Positions 1-7,835 of a stretch of DNA of 18,590 bases are shown here, in pieces. Position 1 is the stretch's first letter, and every line of letters begins with the position of its first letter. The stretch is from assembly GCA_030630165.1 (NCBI GenBank), contig DAOVNN010000011.1:1-18590 (forward strand). Direction: 5' to 3'. Origin of the DNA: Candidatus Krumholzibacteriota bacterium. Lineage in GTDB: Bacteria; Krumholzibacteriota; Krumholzibacteriia; Krumholzibacteriales; Krumholzibacteriaceae. The position numbers and the translations under genes are program-made. A model generated the notes under the pieces. The model had not been told where the DNA came from, ran no database searches, and saw only the letters and a list, made by a program, of their open reading frames with translations.

Positions 1-15
1 CTATGGCCCGTGAAC

Positions 16-546
16 TCATCTATGTCGGACTTGGAGAGGAAGAAAGTGGGGCGTAAGGCGGTTGGCGATACTGCTGAGTCGAACCGCTTCGGCTGCCGGA
101 AATGGAAGAACTAGAAATAAAAGTTCAAGGAAGCCCGGACGTTTCCAAGCAAAAAACGCTGCCATTTCTCGGTAACATTCGCTGATGAGGCAACACGTCC
201 CGTCAGGCTCGACGGGTGTTACCAGTGCGTCGCAAAAGACCTCAGTGATATCGGAGAGGCGGACCTCGACGCCGATATCTCCCAGGGATGTGATGTACCT
301 GTTCTCGTCCATAGTGATGCCGGCGAGGATCACATCGGGTCGTTTCTTGAAATCGGCGATCATCGCGTCGCCTTTGCGGCCCGCGTAACCTGCTGCCTTG
401 AATACCTCCGACGAGTCGATTTCACCCTTTTCCCAGGCCGCTATCTTCTCCGAGAGGGGTCTGAGGAGCTCGCCAGATTTCCTTCGTCTCATTCGCTCGA
501 TGAATTCCTTCTTCCTGATATCCCTGGGATCGTCGTCGAAAAGCAT
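16..546 (-). pseudogene. Macrodomain-like protein, N-terminal part only; probably truncated
   Basis: The start at 546 is chosen because GGAGG sits 5 bases before it; upstream in-frame starts lack such a site. The product is 176 aa. Residues 1-90 are charged and helical, with a run of Arg/Lys near residues 9-23. Residues 94-116 (beginning VEVRLSDITEVFCDALV) resemble the first strand and loop of macrodomains, which bind ADP-ribose and typically read GDIT...DAIVN; here the usual Asn is replaced and the glycine-rich binding loop never follows. After residue 117 (about position 198) the protein becomes a hydrophobic then basic tail unlike a macrodomain. None of the three minus frames between 198 and 1 restores one, so a rearrangement or decay is likely. 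Macrodomain assignment is an inference from a short match. It could equally be an intact small protein of unknown function. It is divergent from the peptidase at 651. Confidence 0.4.
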
Positions 547-650
547 AATTTCCTCCATTTTGGGTCTTTTCACAATCCGTCGCAGATTATATCCTATCGG
601 GACCGCGGCAGAAAGCCGCAACTGGATGAACCGGGTCGAAAGGAGCTGGA
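547..650. promoter_or_regulatory. Divergent intergenic region with a minus-strand -10 element
   Basis: The gap separates the start at 546 (minus) from the start at 651 (plus). On the minus strand a perfect TATAAT lies at 591-586, about 40 bases before the start codon; its -35 region is poor. On the plus strand only weak elements are seen (TTCACA at 569-574 with TATCCT at 590-595, spacing 15). A small hairpin (GCGGC 605-609 with GCCGC 615-619) falls in the leader of the peptidase gene. The peptidase has a clear ribosome binding site, AGGAG at 641-645. Confidence 0.3.
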
Positions 651-2726
651 ATGAGAAAGTTATCCGTTTTACTGGTCGCGATGGTGCTGATGGCGGTGAT
701 CGTGATTCCGGCGGCGGCCGAAGGAAAGAAGCCCTGGACGCCGGACGACCTATGGAAGCTCAAGAGGGTAGGCGACAACCAGGTCTCGCCCGACGGCAAG
801 TGGATCGCCTACGTGGTGAGCGTCACTGACTTCGAGGAGAACAAGAAAAATTCGGACATATGGATCATTCCGGCCGACGGCGGTGAACCGCGCAGGATGA
901 CCACGAGTCCGAAGAGCGACAACCATCCCCGCTGGTCACCCGATGGGAAGAAGATCGCGTTCCTCTCCTCGCGCGACGACTCGAGGCAGATATACATCCT
1001 CCCCCTGCAGGGAGGAGAGGCAAGGCAGGCCACAGATATATACGGTGGTGTCGGCGACTTCATCTGGACGCATGACGGCGAGGGTTTCATATTCACCGGT
1101 CGCACATACCTCGGATGCGAGGATTTCGACTGCGTAAAGGAGAAGGATGAAGAAAAGGAGGAGTGCAAGGTCACCGCGATGGTTCACAAGAGCCTGATGT
1201 ACAGGCACTGGGACACCTACGAGGATGGAAAGGTCCAGCACCTCTTTTATATCGCCGCGGAAGATGGTGAACCCCGCAACCTCACGCCGGATCTGAAGTT
1301 CGACGCTCTCACATACTGGCTCGGTTCGGCGGGGAGGGAGTTCGACCTCAGTCCCGACGGGAAGACGATCTTTTTTGCTGGAAAGCAGGACGAGGACCAG
1401 GCCGTATCATACAACGAGGAGATCTGGATGGTCTCGCTTGTTGGGGGAGAGGTTGAGAGGGTCACCTCCAATCCCGCGGCTGACAGCCATCCTCGCATAT
1501 CCCCGGATGGCAAGTACATCGCATACCGCTCGACCCGCAGGCCGGGATATGAATCGGACCGATACGAGCTCACGGTGATCAAGCTCCCAGGTGGAGAGCC
1601 CGTATCGCTGACGCCTGATTTCGACCGCAGCGTCGGTTCACTTTTCTGGTCCCATGACGGGAAGAAGATCTACTTTACCGCCGAGGACCGTGCCGACATC
1701 AACCTGTTCAGTGTTTCCGCCAGGGGCGGAAGGATCGAGACGGTGATCGGCGGCAAAGGTGACGCCGGGCGCGGATATCATCTCAGCGTCCAGCCCGGTC
1801 CGAAGGACAAGTTCTTTACATACCTTTACAGGCCGATGGTCCACTACTACGAGATATTCCGCTGCAACTCAAAGGGCGGAGGCGTGAAGAAGCTGACCGG
1901 CGCCAACGATGATCTCTACGCGGAGTATCATTTCCCCGACGCCGAGGAGATCTGGTTCGAGGGTGCCGAGGGGGCGAAGGTCCACGGTTTCCTCGTCAAG
2001 CCGATGAATTTCGATCCCGGTAATACGTACCCGTTGCTCGTGCGGATCCACGGCGGTCCGCAACAGATGTTCGGATATGCCTACAGAACAGAGTACGCCG
2101 TTTTCTCGGGCGCCGACTATGCCGTCTTCTTCTGCAACCCGCGCGGCTCTACAGGGTACGGCCAGGAGTTCTGCGACGGGATCAACGGCGACTGGGGAGG
2201 CAAGGTGATCGAGGACATCAGGAGCGGCGTGCGCCACGTCCTGGCGAACTACGACTGGGTCGACGGCAGCAAGGTCGCCGGGTGGGGCGGTTCGTTCGGC
2301 GGGTTCGTCTGCAACTGGCTGCAGGGACACAACGAGGACAAGATGTTTGCCGCGCTCGTTACCCATGCCGGCGAGGCGGACCAGTGGAGCTCATACGGAT
2401 CGACCGAGGAACTGTGGTTCCCCGAGTGGGAGTTCTTCGGTATGCCGTGGGACAAGCCCGAACTAAACGACCTCTACTCACCGATACGTTATGCGAATAA
2501 ATTCTCGACTCCACACCTGATAATCCACGGTGAACTCGATTACCGGGTGCCGATCACAGGGGGAGAGCAGATGTTCACGGCGCTTCAGCGCCTGGGAGTC
2601 CCATCGAAGATGATCAGATACCCGGATGAGAACCACTGGATCTTGCAGCCGCACAACTCGCGGTTCTGGTATGCGTCTATACTGGACTGGTGTGAGCAGT
2701 GGCTGAGGCGTGACGGGGCTGAATAA
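651..2726 (+). CDS. Exported S9 family peptidase (prolyl oligopeptidase / acylaminoacyl-peptidase type)
   Basis: This 691-residue serine peptidase should cleave oligopeptides in the periplasm. Residues 1-23 form a Sec signal peptide with a likely AAA-E cleavage site. Residues about 40-400 form a TolB/WD40-like beta-propeller, shown by repeated SPDGK-type turns (near 46-50, 96-100 and several later). Residues about 440-690 are the alpha/beta-hydrolase domain. The catalytic triad is complete: Ser548 in GGSFGG, Asp630 in HGELDYRVP and His662 in ENHW, the order and spacing typical of family S9. The start has AGGAG six bases upstream. One oddity is an acidic insert in the propeller with three cysteines (156, 161, 172), which could form a disulfide in the periplasm. 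The gene appears monocistronic and runs into a hairpin terminator. DPP4-like and acylaminoacyl-peptidase activities cannot be told apart from sequence. Confidence 0.93.
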   Translation: MRKLSVLLVAMVLMAVIVIPAAAEGKKPWTPDDLWKLKRVGDNQVSPDGKWIAYVVSVTDFEENKKNSDIWIIPADGGEPRRMTTSPKSDNHPRWSPDGKKIAFLSSRDDSRQIYILPLQGGEARQATDIYGGVGDFIWTHDGEGFIFTGRTYLGCEDFDCVKEKDEEKEECKVTAMVHKSLMYRHWDTYEDGKVQHLFYIAAEDGEPRNLTPDLKFDALTYWLGSAGREFDLSPDGKTIFFAGKQDEDQAVSYNEEIWMVSLVGGEVERVTSNPAADSHPRISPDGKYIAYRSTRRPGYESDRYELTVIKLPGGEPVSLTPDFDRSVGSLFWSHDGKKIYFTAEDRADINLFSVSARGGRIETVIGGKGDAGRGYHLSVQPGPKDKFFTYLYRPMVHYYEIFRCNSKGGGVKKLTGANDDLYAEYHFPDAEEIWFEGAEGAKVHGFLVKPMNFDPGNTYPLLVRIHGGPQQMFGYAYRTEYAVFSGADYAVFFCNPRGSTGYGQEFCDGINGDWGGKVIEDIRSGVRHVLANYDWVDGSKVAGWGGSFGGFVCNWLQGHNEDKMFAALVTHAGEADQWSSYGSTEELWFPEWEFFGMPWDKPELNDLYSPIRYANKFSTPHLIIHGELDYRVPITGGEQMFTALQRLGVPSKMIRYPDENHWILQPHNSRFWYASILDWCEQWLRRDGAE

Positions 2727-2731
2727 TAAAA

Positions 2732-2789
2732 CACGGCCGGTCCCTCGGAAACCCCGGAGGCACCGAGGGTTTCTACGGGACCGGCCGTG
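2732..2789. terminator. Strong hairpin terminator between convergent genes
   Basis: A perfect 13-bp stem pairs 2732-2744 with 2777-2789 (left arm CACGGCCGGTCCC). Inside it GAAACCC (2748-2754) pairs with GGGTTTC (2767-2773), or alternatively CTCGG (2744-2748) with CCGAG (2763-2767). Read on the minus strand the stem is followed by TTTTATTATT, so it suits the membrane glycosyltransferase gene best. On the plus strand the tail is less U-rich, but the stem could still stop peptidase transcripts. Confidence 0.85.
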
Positions 2790-2813
2790 CCTTCAAAACC
2801 CGACACACATTAA

Positions 2814-4400
2814 TTAATTACTTTTAGGGAGGGAGATGCCGGAGTCTGTAAGGCAGCGTTCGGCGTCGGGATGTTCCGGATCCATTTCCAGGGCATCCTT
2901 CCAGATCTTGATTGCCTCGTCCATATCACCAGAGCTCGCGTAGACCTTGCCGAGTCTCACCATGCGTGTGGCCTTTCCGAAAGATGTATCTCTCGCCACC
3001 TTCAAGCCGGTGGCATAAAAGATCATGAAAAGGGCTATCGCCATGATCACGAGGTCGAAGAGTTTTCTGTCCCTGATCATCTTCAGAAGCATCGATATGG
3101 CCGCCCCGGCAAAGGGTATGAGGAATATGACGATCGGAATGCGGTATCGGGCGAGGACATAGAAGACGACCGCGGCAGCGAGGTATGTAAGCACTCCGCC
3201 GTAAAGCAGGATGAGCCTGTCCCACCGTTTTCTCATAAGAAATATTCCGAGCAGTGCCAATGAGAGGACAAACCAGTAGCCGGGAAGCGGGAGTGAGATC
3301 ATGCCTCCGAACTTTTGGTGAAAGGATATGCTTTCGACGCTGGCCCGCTCGTACCTGTTGAAGAAATAGAGGAACTTCCGGAAGGTCAATGTCGCTGATT
3401 TCCCCGGTTCGGATGCGATATATCTCAGGGTCTCCCTCGTCCAGAATTTTGAGACCTCTCCCGGTGAAAGTGTTCGCTTCTCTGCCGCTTCGGCGAGCAG
3501 GCGCATTCTCTCCTGCTGGACCTCCGGTGTTCCTCCGAGGGGCATGTCGCGGTAGAAGGGCACGGAGTAGAAACCGTTCGCTCTCGGATTGCTGCCGATG
3601 TAAAAGTTGATCCCGCCGCCTGTAGTAAGGGGTACGAACTTTCCCGTCATTTTTGCGTTACGGATCGTGAGAGGCGCGATAGCGAAGATAAGGCCGACCA
3701 TAAGAGCGGCGGAAAATCTGAGCAGCCTCCTGCCGATGCGAGGATGAACTCCGACCGTTGCTTTTTCGCTGAATTTCTTTGTCCTCAGCCAGATATAGAT
3801 AATCGCGAAGGGCAGCAGGAGAAGAGCCACCGGCTTTGCTATAACTGACAGGCCGAGAACGAAGCCGGCTGCCATAAGTCTTGCCGTTCCGGCCTGTCCC
3901 GTGTCGGGGACCATGAGCAGGACGAAAAGCGCGTTAAAAAACAGTATGAGCGTGGCAGGGAGAATCACTCCCTCGTAGAATATCGCGGGAAGGTAGAGCG
4001 CGGCCAGGAGACCGGCGACGATCCCGGCGGTCGAGGACCGGAATAGTCTCCTCGTGAATACTGTGATGAATGCGCACGTTAAAACGCCCAGCAGAGCCTG
4101 GACGCTTCGAACCGCCGTAAGACTCGGCCCGAAGACGCGGTAGATCAGCGACAGAAACCACGGATAAAGAGGTGCCTGCATCAGTTTGGTCGCCGGGAGC
4201 TCGCTTCCCCAGACGATAGCCTTGGCCCATTTATCGTAGACCAGCGAATCGAGTATGAGATTGTTGGCGAGGGGATTGATGTACGCGGTGAAGATCACGT
4301 GAAGCAGGCGGACCGCGGCGGCGACAAGGATGACCATCGCTGCGAGAAGGCCCTCACTGATAAACCTGGTGCGGCCGCTATCTTTCTCAATCCGTTTCAT
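2814..4400 (-). CDS. GT39-like membrane glycosyltransferase with C-terminal TPR
   Basis: This 528-residue protein has roughly ten hydrophobic segments spread over residues 18-470, as expected for the PMT/ArnT-like superfamily that transfers sugars from polyprenyl-phosphate donors at the outer face of the inner membrane. The first extracytoplasmic loop carries the family's acidic-aromatic signature, with Asp51 and Tyr55-Asp56, followed by a Pro-Leu-Tyr-Pro motif at 77-80 (APLYPWF). A large loop at about 250-340 separates the two membrane halves. The C-terminus (about 480-513) reads as one tetratricopeptide repeat ending DPEHPDAE, a protein-interaction module. It lies 33 bases downstream of the nucleoside-hydrolase/FmdE gene on the same strand and is probably co-transcribed. 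No good ribosome binding site precedes the start at 4400, so the start is uncertain. Substrate cannot be assigned. Confidence 0.8.
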   Translation of the reverse strand: MKRIEKDSGRTRFISEGLLAAMVILVAAAVRLLHVIFTAYINPLANNLILDSLVYDKWAKAIVWGSELPATKLMQAPLYPWFLSLIYRVFGPSLTAVRSVQALLGVLTCAFITVFTRRLFRSSTAGIVAGLLAALYLPAIFYEGVILPATLILFFNALFVLLMVPDTGQAGTARLMAAGFVLGLSVIAKPVALLLLPFAIIYIWLRTKKFSEKATVGVHPRIGRRLLRFSAALMVGLIFAIAPLTIRNAKMTGKFVPLTTGGGINFYIGSNPRANGFYSVPFYRDMPLGGTPEVQQERMRLLAEAAEKRTLSPGEVSKFWTRETLRYIASEPGKSATLTFRKFLYFFNRYERASVESISFHQKFGGMISLPLPGYWFVLSLALLGIFLMRKRWDRLILLYGGVLTYLAAAVVFYVLARYRIPIVIFLIPFAGAAISMLLKMIRDRKLFDLVIMAIALFMIFYATGLKVARDTSFGKATRMVRLGKVYASSGDMDEAIKIWKDALEMDPEHPDAERCLTDSGISLPKSN

Positions 4401-4433
4401 AAGCGGGAATGATAATGCAATGAGGCGCGGCGG

Positions 4434-5822
4434 TCAACGGTCCTCGCTGATTTCGAAGAGTTCACTCTCGTCTATCTCCCAGAACTTCATGCCGGCCCGT
4501 TCGACTCCTTCGCTGTCGACGGATCTCTTTACCATCGCGAGGATGCCCGGAAGCAGTCTGATGGTCACGGTCGCGCTGCCTGCAGTCCTGAATACGGCGA
4601 ACGGTGGTCCGTCGAACAGCTCGACCGAGATGTTTCCCTTTCCCAGGGTGCATCCGCTGCCCAGCTGCACGCCGTCGATGAGGCAGGATCGCGGCGGTTC
4701 GAGTAAACTGTGGACCTCGGCGCTGATGCCGAAGTGACCCGATGAGCCTGTCTCGTCCAGGGCGAGTCTGCCCATCCTGTAGCCGAGTACTACAAACGGC
4801 CCGAGATGTCCGTGGAAGTTCCTGATAAGGGCAAGGGCATCTCCCGCGGAAGGCACGTGGTGAGCATGGTCTTCGAGCCCTGTGCCCGGCGCTTCCCAGG
4901 CACCGTGAAGGTATCTCTCGAGAACTGCGTCCTTTTTCAGCCTGACGATCCTGACCCTGCCGCTGTCCGATTCTTTCAGGGAAAATCCGCCATCGGCGCG
5001 CGCGATCGGCTCGAATGTTTCTCCGCTGACCTCGAACAGATCGGGGGCGGCGACAGCCGCCGAGGCGATCTCGTCATAAAGAAAAACGTGTGTTTCGGTA
5101 TCCCCTCCCACTGTCTCCATGATCCATCTTGCCGCCGGCGTGTTTCCCTCGACATCGCGCAGCAGTCTGACCGGATCACCTTTCCAGGACACATCGACGA
5201 GAAAGATCGTGCCCGCCTTCTCCATGACGAGCCTGGCAGCTTCGGGATCGTAGCCGAAATTCCAGCCATCGACCGTTTTCCCATCGAGCGATCCGGGTAT
5301 CCACACCTCCACATCCCGCAGGGTGCCGGGATCGCGCCGCTCGAGCCCGGCCAGATTGGTCAGCGGTCCCAGGGCCAGCCATACGCCTTCCGGCCGCACA
5401 GCGGTGTCGGCGAGCGGGTTGTGAGAGAGCGTACGCGGGGGAGGGAATGGATGGCCTCCGAGCCCCTCGGCGTGCTCTCTCCACTGCGGAGGCTCTTTCG
5501 TACCTCCCTGAAATCCCCTGTAGACAGTTATGGGGGCGGCTCCCGCCGACTCGATCAGACCTATTACATTGTCTGCCGCCTTTACTGACGAGGCGGAACC
5601 TTCGACCGTGCAGAAGGCGGCTATCTCGATTCCACGGGAGCCGAGCAGTGCGAATATTGCCCTGGCGTCGTCGAGCCCCATGTCGGTATCGACGATCAGA
5701 ACGCGGACCTCTCCTGCCGGGGGAGCGACGTCCGTCGCACGGCAGTGGGCCGGCAGGGGGTAAGCGAGCAGGGCTGATATCACGAGCGCCGCGGCGGCAG
5801 CGGCAGATCTCACTCTTTTCAT
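4434..5822 (-). CDS. Exported nucleoside hydrolase (IUNH) fused to an FmdE domain
   Basis: The start at 5822 has GGAGG five bases upstream and opens a Sec signal peptide (about residues 1-29), giving 462 aa; a longer reading to 5909 lacks such a site. Residues about 40-310 match inosine-uridine nucleoside hydrolases, which use a Ca2+ held by aspartates to cleave N-ribosides: Asp45, Asp47, Asp51 and Asp52 lie in the hallmark DTDMGLDDA, and a later WNFGYDPEAARLV resembles the family's second aspartate region. Residues about 322-425 match the FmdE family (formylmethanofuran dehydrogenase subunit E region): HGH at 337-339 and a C-x-x-D-G-V-Q ... G-C-T-L-G-K-G-N block with Cys380 and Cys391. The cysteine usually following HGH (HGHxCPG) is replaced by Gly, and there is no C-terminal zinc ribbon. 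The gene is divergent from a TonB receptor and shares its control region. The fusion's substrate is unknown. Confidence 0.82.
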   Translation of the reverse strand: MKRVRSAAAAAALVISALLAYPLPAHCRATDVAPPAGEVRVLIVDTDMGLDDARAIFALLGSRGIEIAAFCTVEGSASSVKAADNVIGLIESAGAAPITVYRGFQGGTKEPPQWREHAEGLGGHPFPPPRTLSHNPLADTAVRPEGVWLALGPLTNLAGLERRDPGTLRDVEVWIPGSLDGKTVDGWNFGYDPEAARLVMEKAGTIFLVDVSWKGDPVRLLRDVEGNTPAARWIMETVGGDTETHVFLYDEIASAAVAAPDLFEVSGETFEPIARADGGFSLKESDSGRVRIVRLKKDAVLERYLHGAWEAPGTGLEDHAHHVPSAGDALALIRNFHGHLGPFVVLGYRMGRLALDETGSSGHFGISAEVHSLLEPPRSCLIDGVQLGSGCTLGKGNISVELFDGPPFAVFRTAGSATVTIRLLPGILAMVKRSVDSEGVERAGMKFWEIDESELFEISEDR

Positions 5823-5877
5823 CTTATCCTCCGTGTATTCTCGGATTTCGAGGGCAAAAGGCCCCTGATAGCACAAA

Positions 5878-5907
5878 ATTATAAAACGTGCTACTATTTT
5901 CTTGACC
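5878..5907 (-). promoter_or_regulatory. Candidate sigma70-type promoter for the IUNH-FmdE gene
   Basis: On the minus strand a perfect TATAAT (-10) lies at 5883-5878. The -35 region falls around 5901-5907 (GGTCAAG) and is poor in consensus. This places transcription start near 5871, leaving a leader of about 50 bases before the start at 5822. The left operator arm (5887-5894) sits in the spacer. Confidence 0.5.
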
Positions 5908-5918
5908 AATGTAGCACG
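5887..5918. promoter_or_regulatory. Inverted-repeat operator candidate, CGTGCTAC-N16-GTAGCACG
   Basis: Two perfect 8-bp arms, 5887-5894 and 5911-5918, are separated by 16 bases. Each arm lies in the spacer of one of two divergent promoters, so one bound regulator could control both. A third copy of the half-site core, TAGCAC, occurs at 5869-5874. The long gap between arms recalls the ribbon-helix-helix nickel regulator NikR (E. coli GTATGA-N16-TCATAC), though the centre-to-centre distance here is two bases longer. Regulator identity is inference. Confidence 0.55.
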
Positions 5919-5931
5919 AATTCAATAATAT
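5902..5931 (+). promoter_or_regulatory. Candidate sigma70-type promoter for the TonB receptor gene
   Basis: TTGACC at 5902-5907 (5 of 6 matches to the -35 consensus) is followed after 18 bases by TAATAT at 5926-5931 (4 of 6 for -10). The right operator arm GTAGCACG lies in the spacer. The start codon at 5977 would be about 39 bases from the transcription start. The surrounding stretch is markedly A+T-rich compared with the genes. Confidence 0.55.
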
Positions 5932-5976
5932 TAACACGATTTATTGTCAGCTGTATTTAACTCACAGGTGGTGCAA

Positions 5977-7824
5977 ATGCTCTGCAAGATTCCTGCTGCT
6001 TTCGTTCTGCTGATGATCATCGTTCCAGGAGCCGGCCTGTGTGGTGACGTAAAAGATGAAAAACCGGATACTCTCGCCCAGTACAGGATGGAGGAGATAG
6101 TCGTCACTGCGACCAGGATCGCGTCTCCTCTCGAGAATCTCGCGCTCTCGGTCTCCTTCATCGGACCGAAGGAGATCGACGTTTCGCTGAAGAACTCTTC
6201 GACAGATCTGGCCGGCGCGCTCCCGGGTGTCTTTATCATGCGGACAGGGGATTTCGGGCGAAGCGACGTGAGCATCCGCGGGCTCGGCTCGAGAGGGAGA
6301 CAGTCGCTCGTTCTCATGGAGGGCCGGCCGGAAAGGATGGGCCTCTTTGACTGCACGGTGACTCATTCTTTCCCCCTGCACGATGTCGAAAAGGTGGAAG
6401 TGGTCAAGGGGGCATCTTCCACCCTGTACGGATCGGGCGCGATGGGAGGTGTGATGAACATCATCCCCCGCAGCGTTAAGAATTCTCTCGAGATCGATCT
6501 GCGGGCGGCGGGCGGGACTTACGAGACCTACCTTTCCAGTGGCCGTATTGCGGGCAGAAAGGGAGGGCTGGCCGGCTCGGTCAGCGGTGATTACAGGGAG
6601 TCGGCGGGCCACGTGGATAATTCCGCCTACAGGGGCACAGATATTACAGCCAGGGGAGAGACGCTGATCCCCGGGTCACTGCTGCTGTCTGTATGGGCGA
6701 AGTATTTCGACGGGTACAAAGAGGAGCCGCTCAGGTCCACCGACGATCCATCGATGGTCTCCGACACGTGGAACGACTACAAGCGCGGCAGCTTCGACCT
6801 GGGTCTCAAAGGCGAGGGCGATGCGTATCATTACAGAGCGAGGTATTACCGCAATTTCGGCGAGCACAGGTTCTCCGACGGATGGCACTCGAAGGACGCC
6901 ACCGACGGATTCATCCTGTACGGGAGATCCGAACCGATAGAGGGGTTGGAGATCTCGGGCGGTGGCGATTACAGGTTCCAGCGGGGCAGACTGCCTGACA
7001 AGCCGGATGCGGAATGGGACAAATGGGAGGCCGGGGTCTATCTCGAGACGGAGTATTCCCACAGGGAGAGGCTCACACTGACGGCGGGAGCCAGATACAA
7101 CTATGACGGCGTTGCCGGAGAGGAAGTGAGCCCTTCTTTCGGTCTGGTCTGGCGGCTGTTTGACAGGACGAGCTTGAGAGCCGTAGCCGCCCACGGTTTC
7201 AGGTCACCCCAGATCAACGAGTTGTACATGTTTCCCCCTTCGAACGAGGACCTCGAAGCGGAAAGGGTGTGGAACTACGAGATGGGACTGCGCCAGAAGA
7301 TCCCTGGAGGTCTCGAGATGGATATCTCGGTCTACAGGATGGATGGAGAGAATATGATCGAGCTCGCCGACAATCCCTCTCCGCCCCCGATGATGAGATT
7401 CGCCAACACGGGTGATTTCGTCTTCGACGGGATGGAGGTCTCCCTAGACGGGAACTGGCGAGGCGGCTTCAGCGGGAACGTCTCGTGGACGAAACTCGAT
7501 CCGGGGCGCTGGACGAAGGGACGGCCGGGCACGAAGATCGATTTCGGCCTTTCGCAGCATGCGAAGCGCTACAAGGTCAGGCTGTCCGGAAGATACATCG
7601 ACGATTATTACGCAGGAAACGATTCAACGGATCCGATTCCTTCTTATATGGTTATCGATATCTACGGGGAAGTGATAGTCACTGGAGGCGTGTCGGTCTT
7701 CGCCGGCCTCAACAACATCGGCGACGAGGAATATTCCATCTATACCGACCTGCCGGGGGGGCAGGCGGGCCTGTACCTGATGCCGGGGAGAACGGTGACG
7801 GCGGGGTTGAAGTACGGATACTGA
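5977..7824 (+). CDS. TonB-dependent outer-membrane receptor
   Basis: The start at 5977 is preceded by AGGTGG and opens a hydrophobic signal peptide (residues 1-23); the mature receptor is about 590 aa, the size of BtuB or CirA rather than of the large siderophore or SusC-like receptors. Residues 39-47 (EEIVVTATR) are a TonB-box-like element. The plug domain follows at about 50-165 with family landmarks LPGVFI, VSIRGLGSRG, VEVVKGASSTLYGSGAMGGVMNI. The remainder has alternating aromatic beta-barrel strands and ends in Tyr, as outer-membrane barrels often do. It should import a scarce ligand using TonB-ExbBD energy. The ligand cannot be read directly; a metal chelate or cobalamin-sized substrate fits the length. 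The shared control region with the IUNH-FmdE gene suggests the two act on one ligand. No ABC importer or TonB gene lies nearby in this window. Confidence 0.9.
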   Translation: MLCKIPAAFVLLMIIVPGAGLCGDVKDEKPDTLAQYRMEEIVVTATRIASPLENLALSVSFIGPKEIDVSLKNSSTDLAGALPGVFIMRTGDFGRSDVSIRGLGSRGRQSLVLMEGRPERMGLFDCTVTHSFPLHDVEKVEVVKGASSTLYGSGAMGGVMNIIPRSVKNSLEIDLRAAGGTYETYLSSGRIAGRKGGLAGSVSGDYRESAGHVDNSAYRGTDITARGETLIPGSLLLSVWAKYFDGYKEEPLRSTDDPSMVSDTWNDYKRGSFDLGLKGEGDAYHYRARYYRNFGEHRFSDGWHSKDATDGFILYGRSEPIEGLEISGGGDYRFQRGRLPDKPDAEWDKWEAGVYLETEYSHRERLTLTAGARYNYDGVAGEEVSPSFGLVWRLFDRTSLRAVAAHGFRSPQINELYMFPPSNEDLEAERVWNYEMGLRQKIPGGLEMDISVYRMDGENMIELADNPSPPPMMRFANTGDFVFDGMEVSLDGNWRGGFSGNVSWTKLDPGRWTKGRPGTKIDFGLSQHAKRYKVRLSGRYIDDYYAGNDSTDPIPSYMVIDIYGEVIVTGGVSVFAGLNNIGDEEYSIYTDLPGGQAGLYLMPGRTVTAGLKYGY

Positions 7825-7835
7825 TCAGGCGCGGG

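Noticed and set aside
605..619. A small GCGGC/GCCGC hairpin as an attenuator
   Set aside because: A 5-bp stem with no U-tract in the leader of the peptidase gene is too weak to call.
4806..5588. A 260-codon open frame on the plus strand
   Set aside because: It is antisense to the conserved IUNH-FmdE gene and has no recognisable motif.
5823..5976. A cobalamin or other riboswitch before the TonB receptor
   Set aside because: The leader after the predicted transcription start is under 45 bases, too short for a known riboswitch, and no conserved box is visible.
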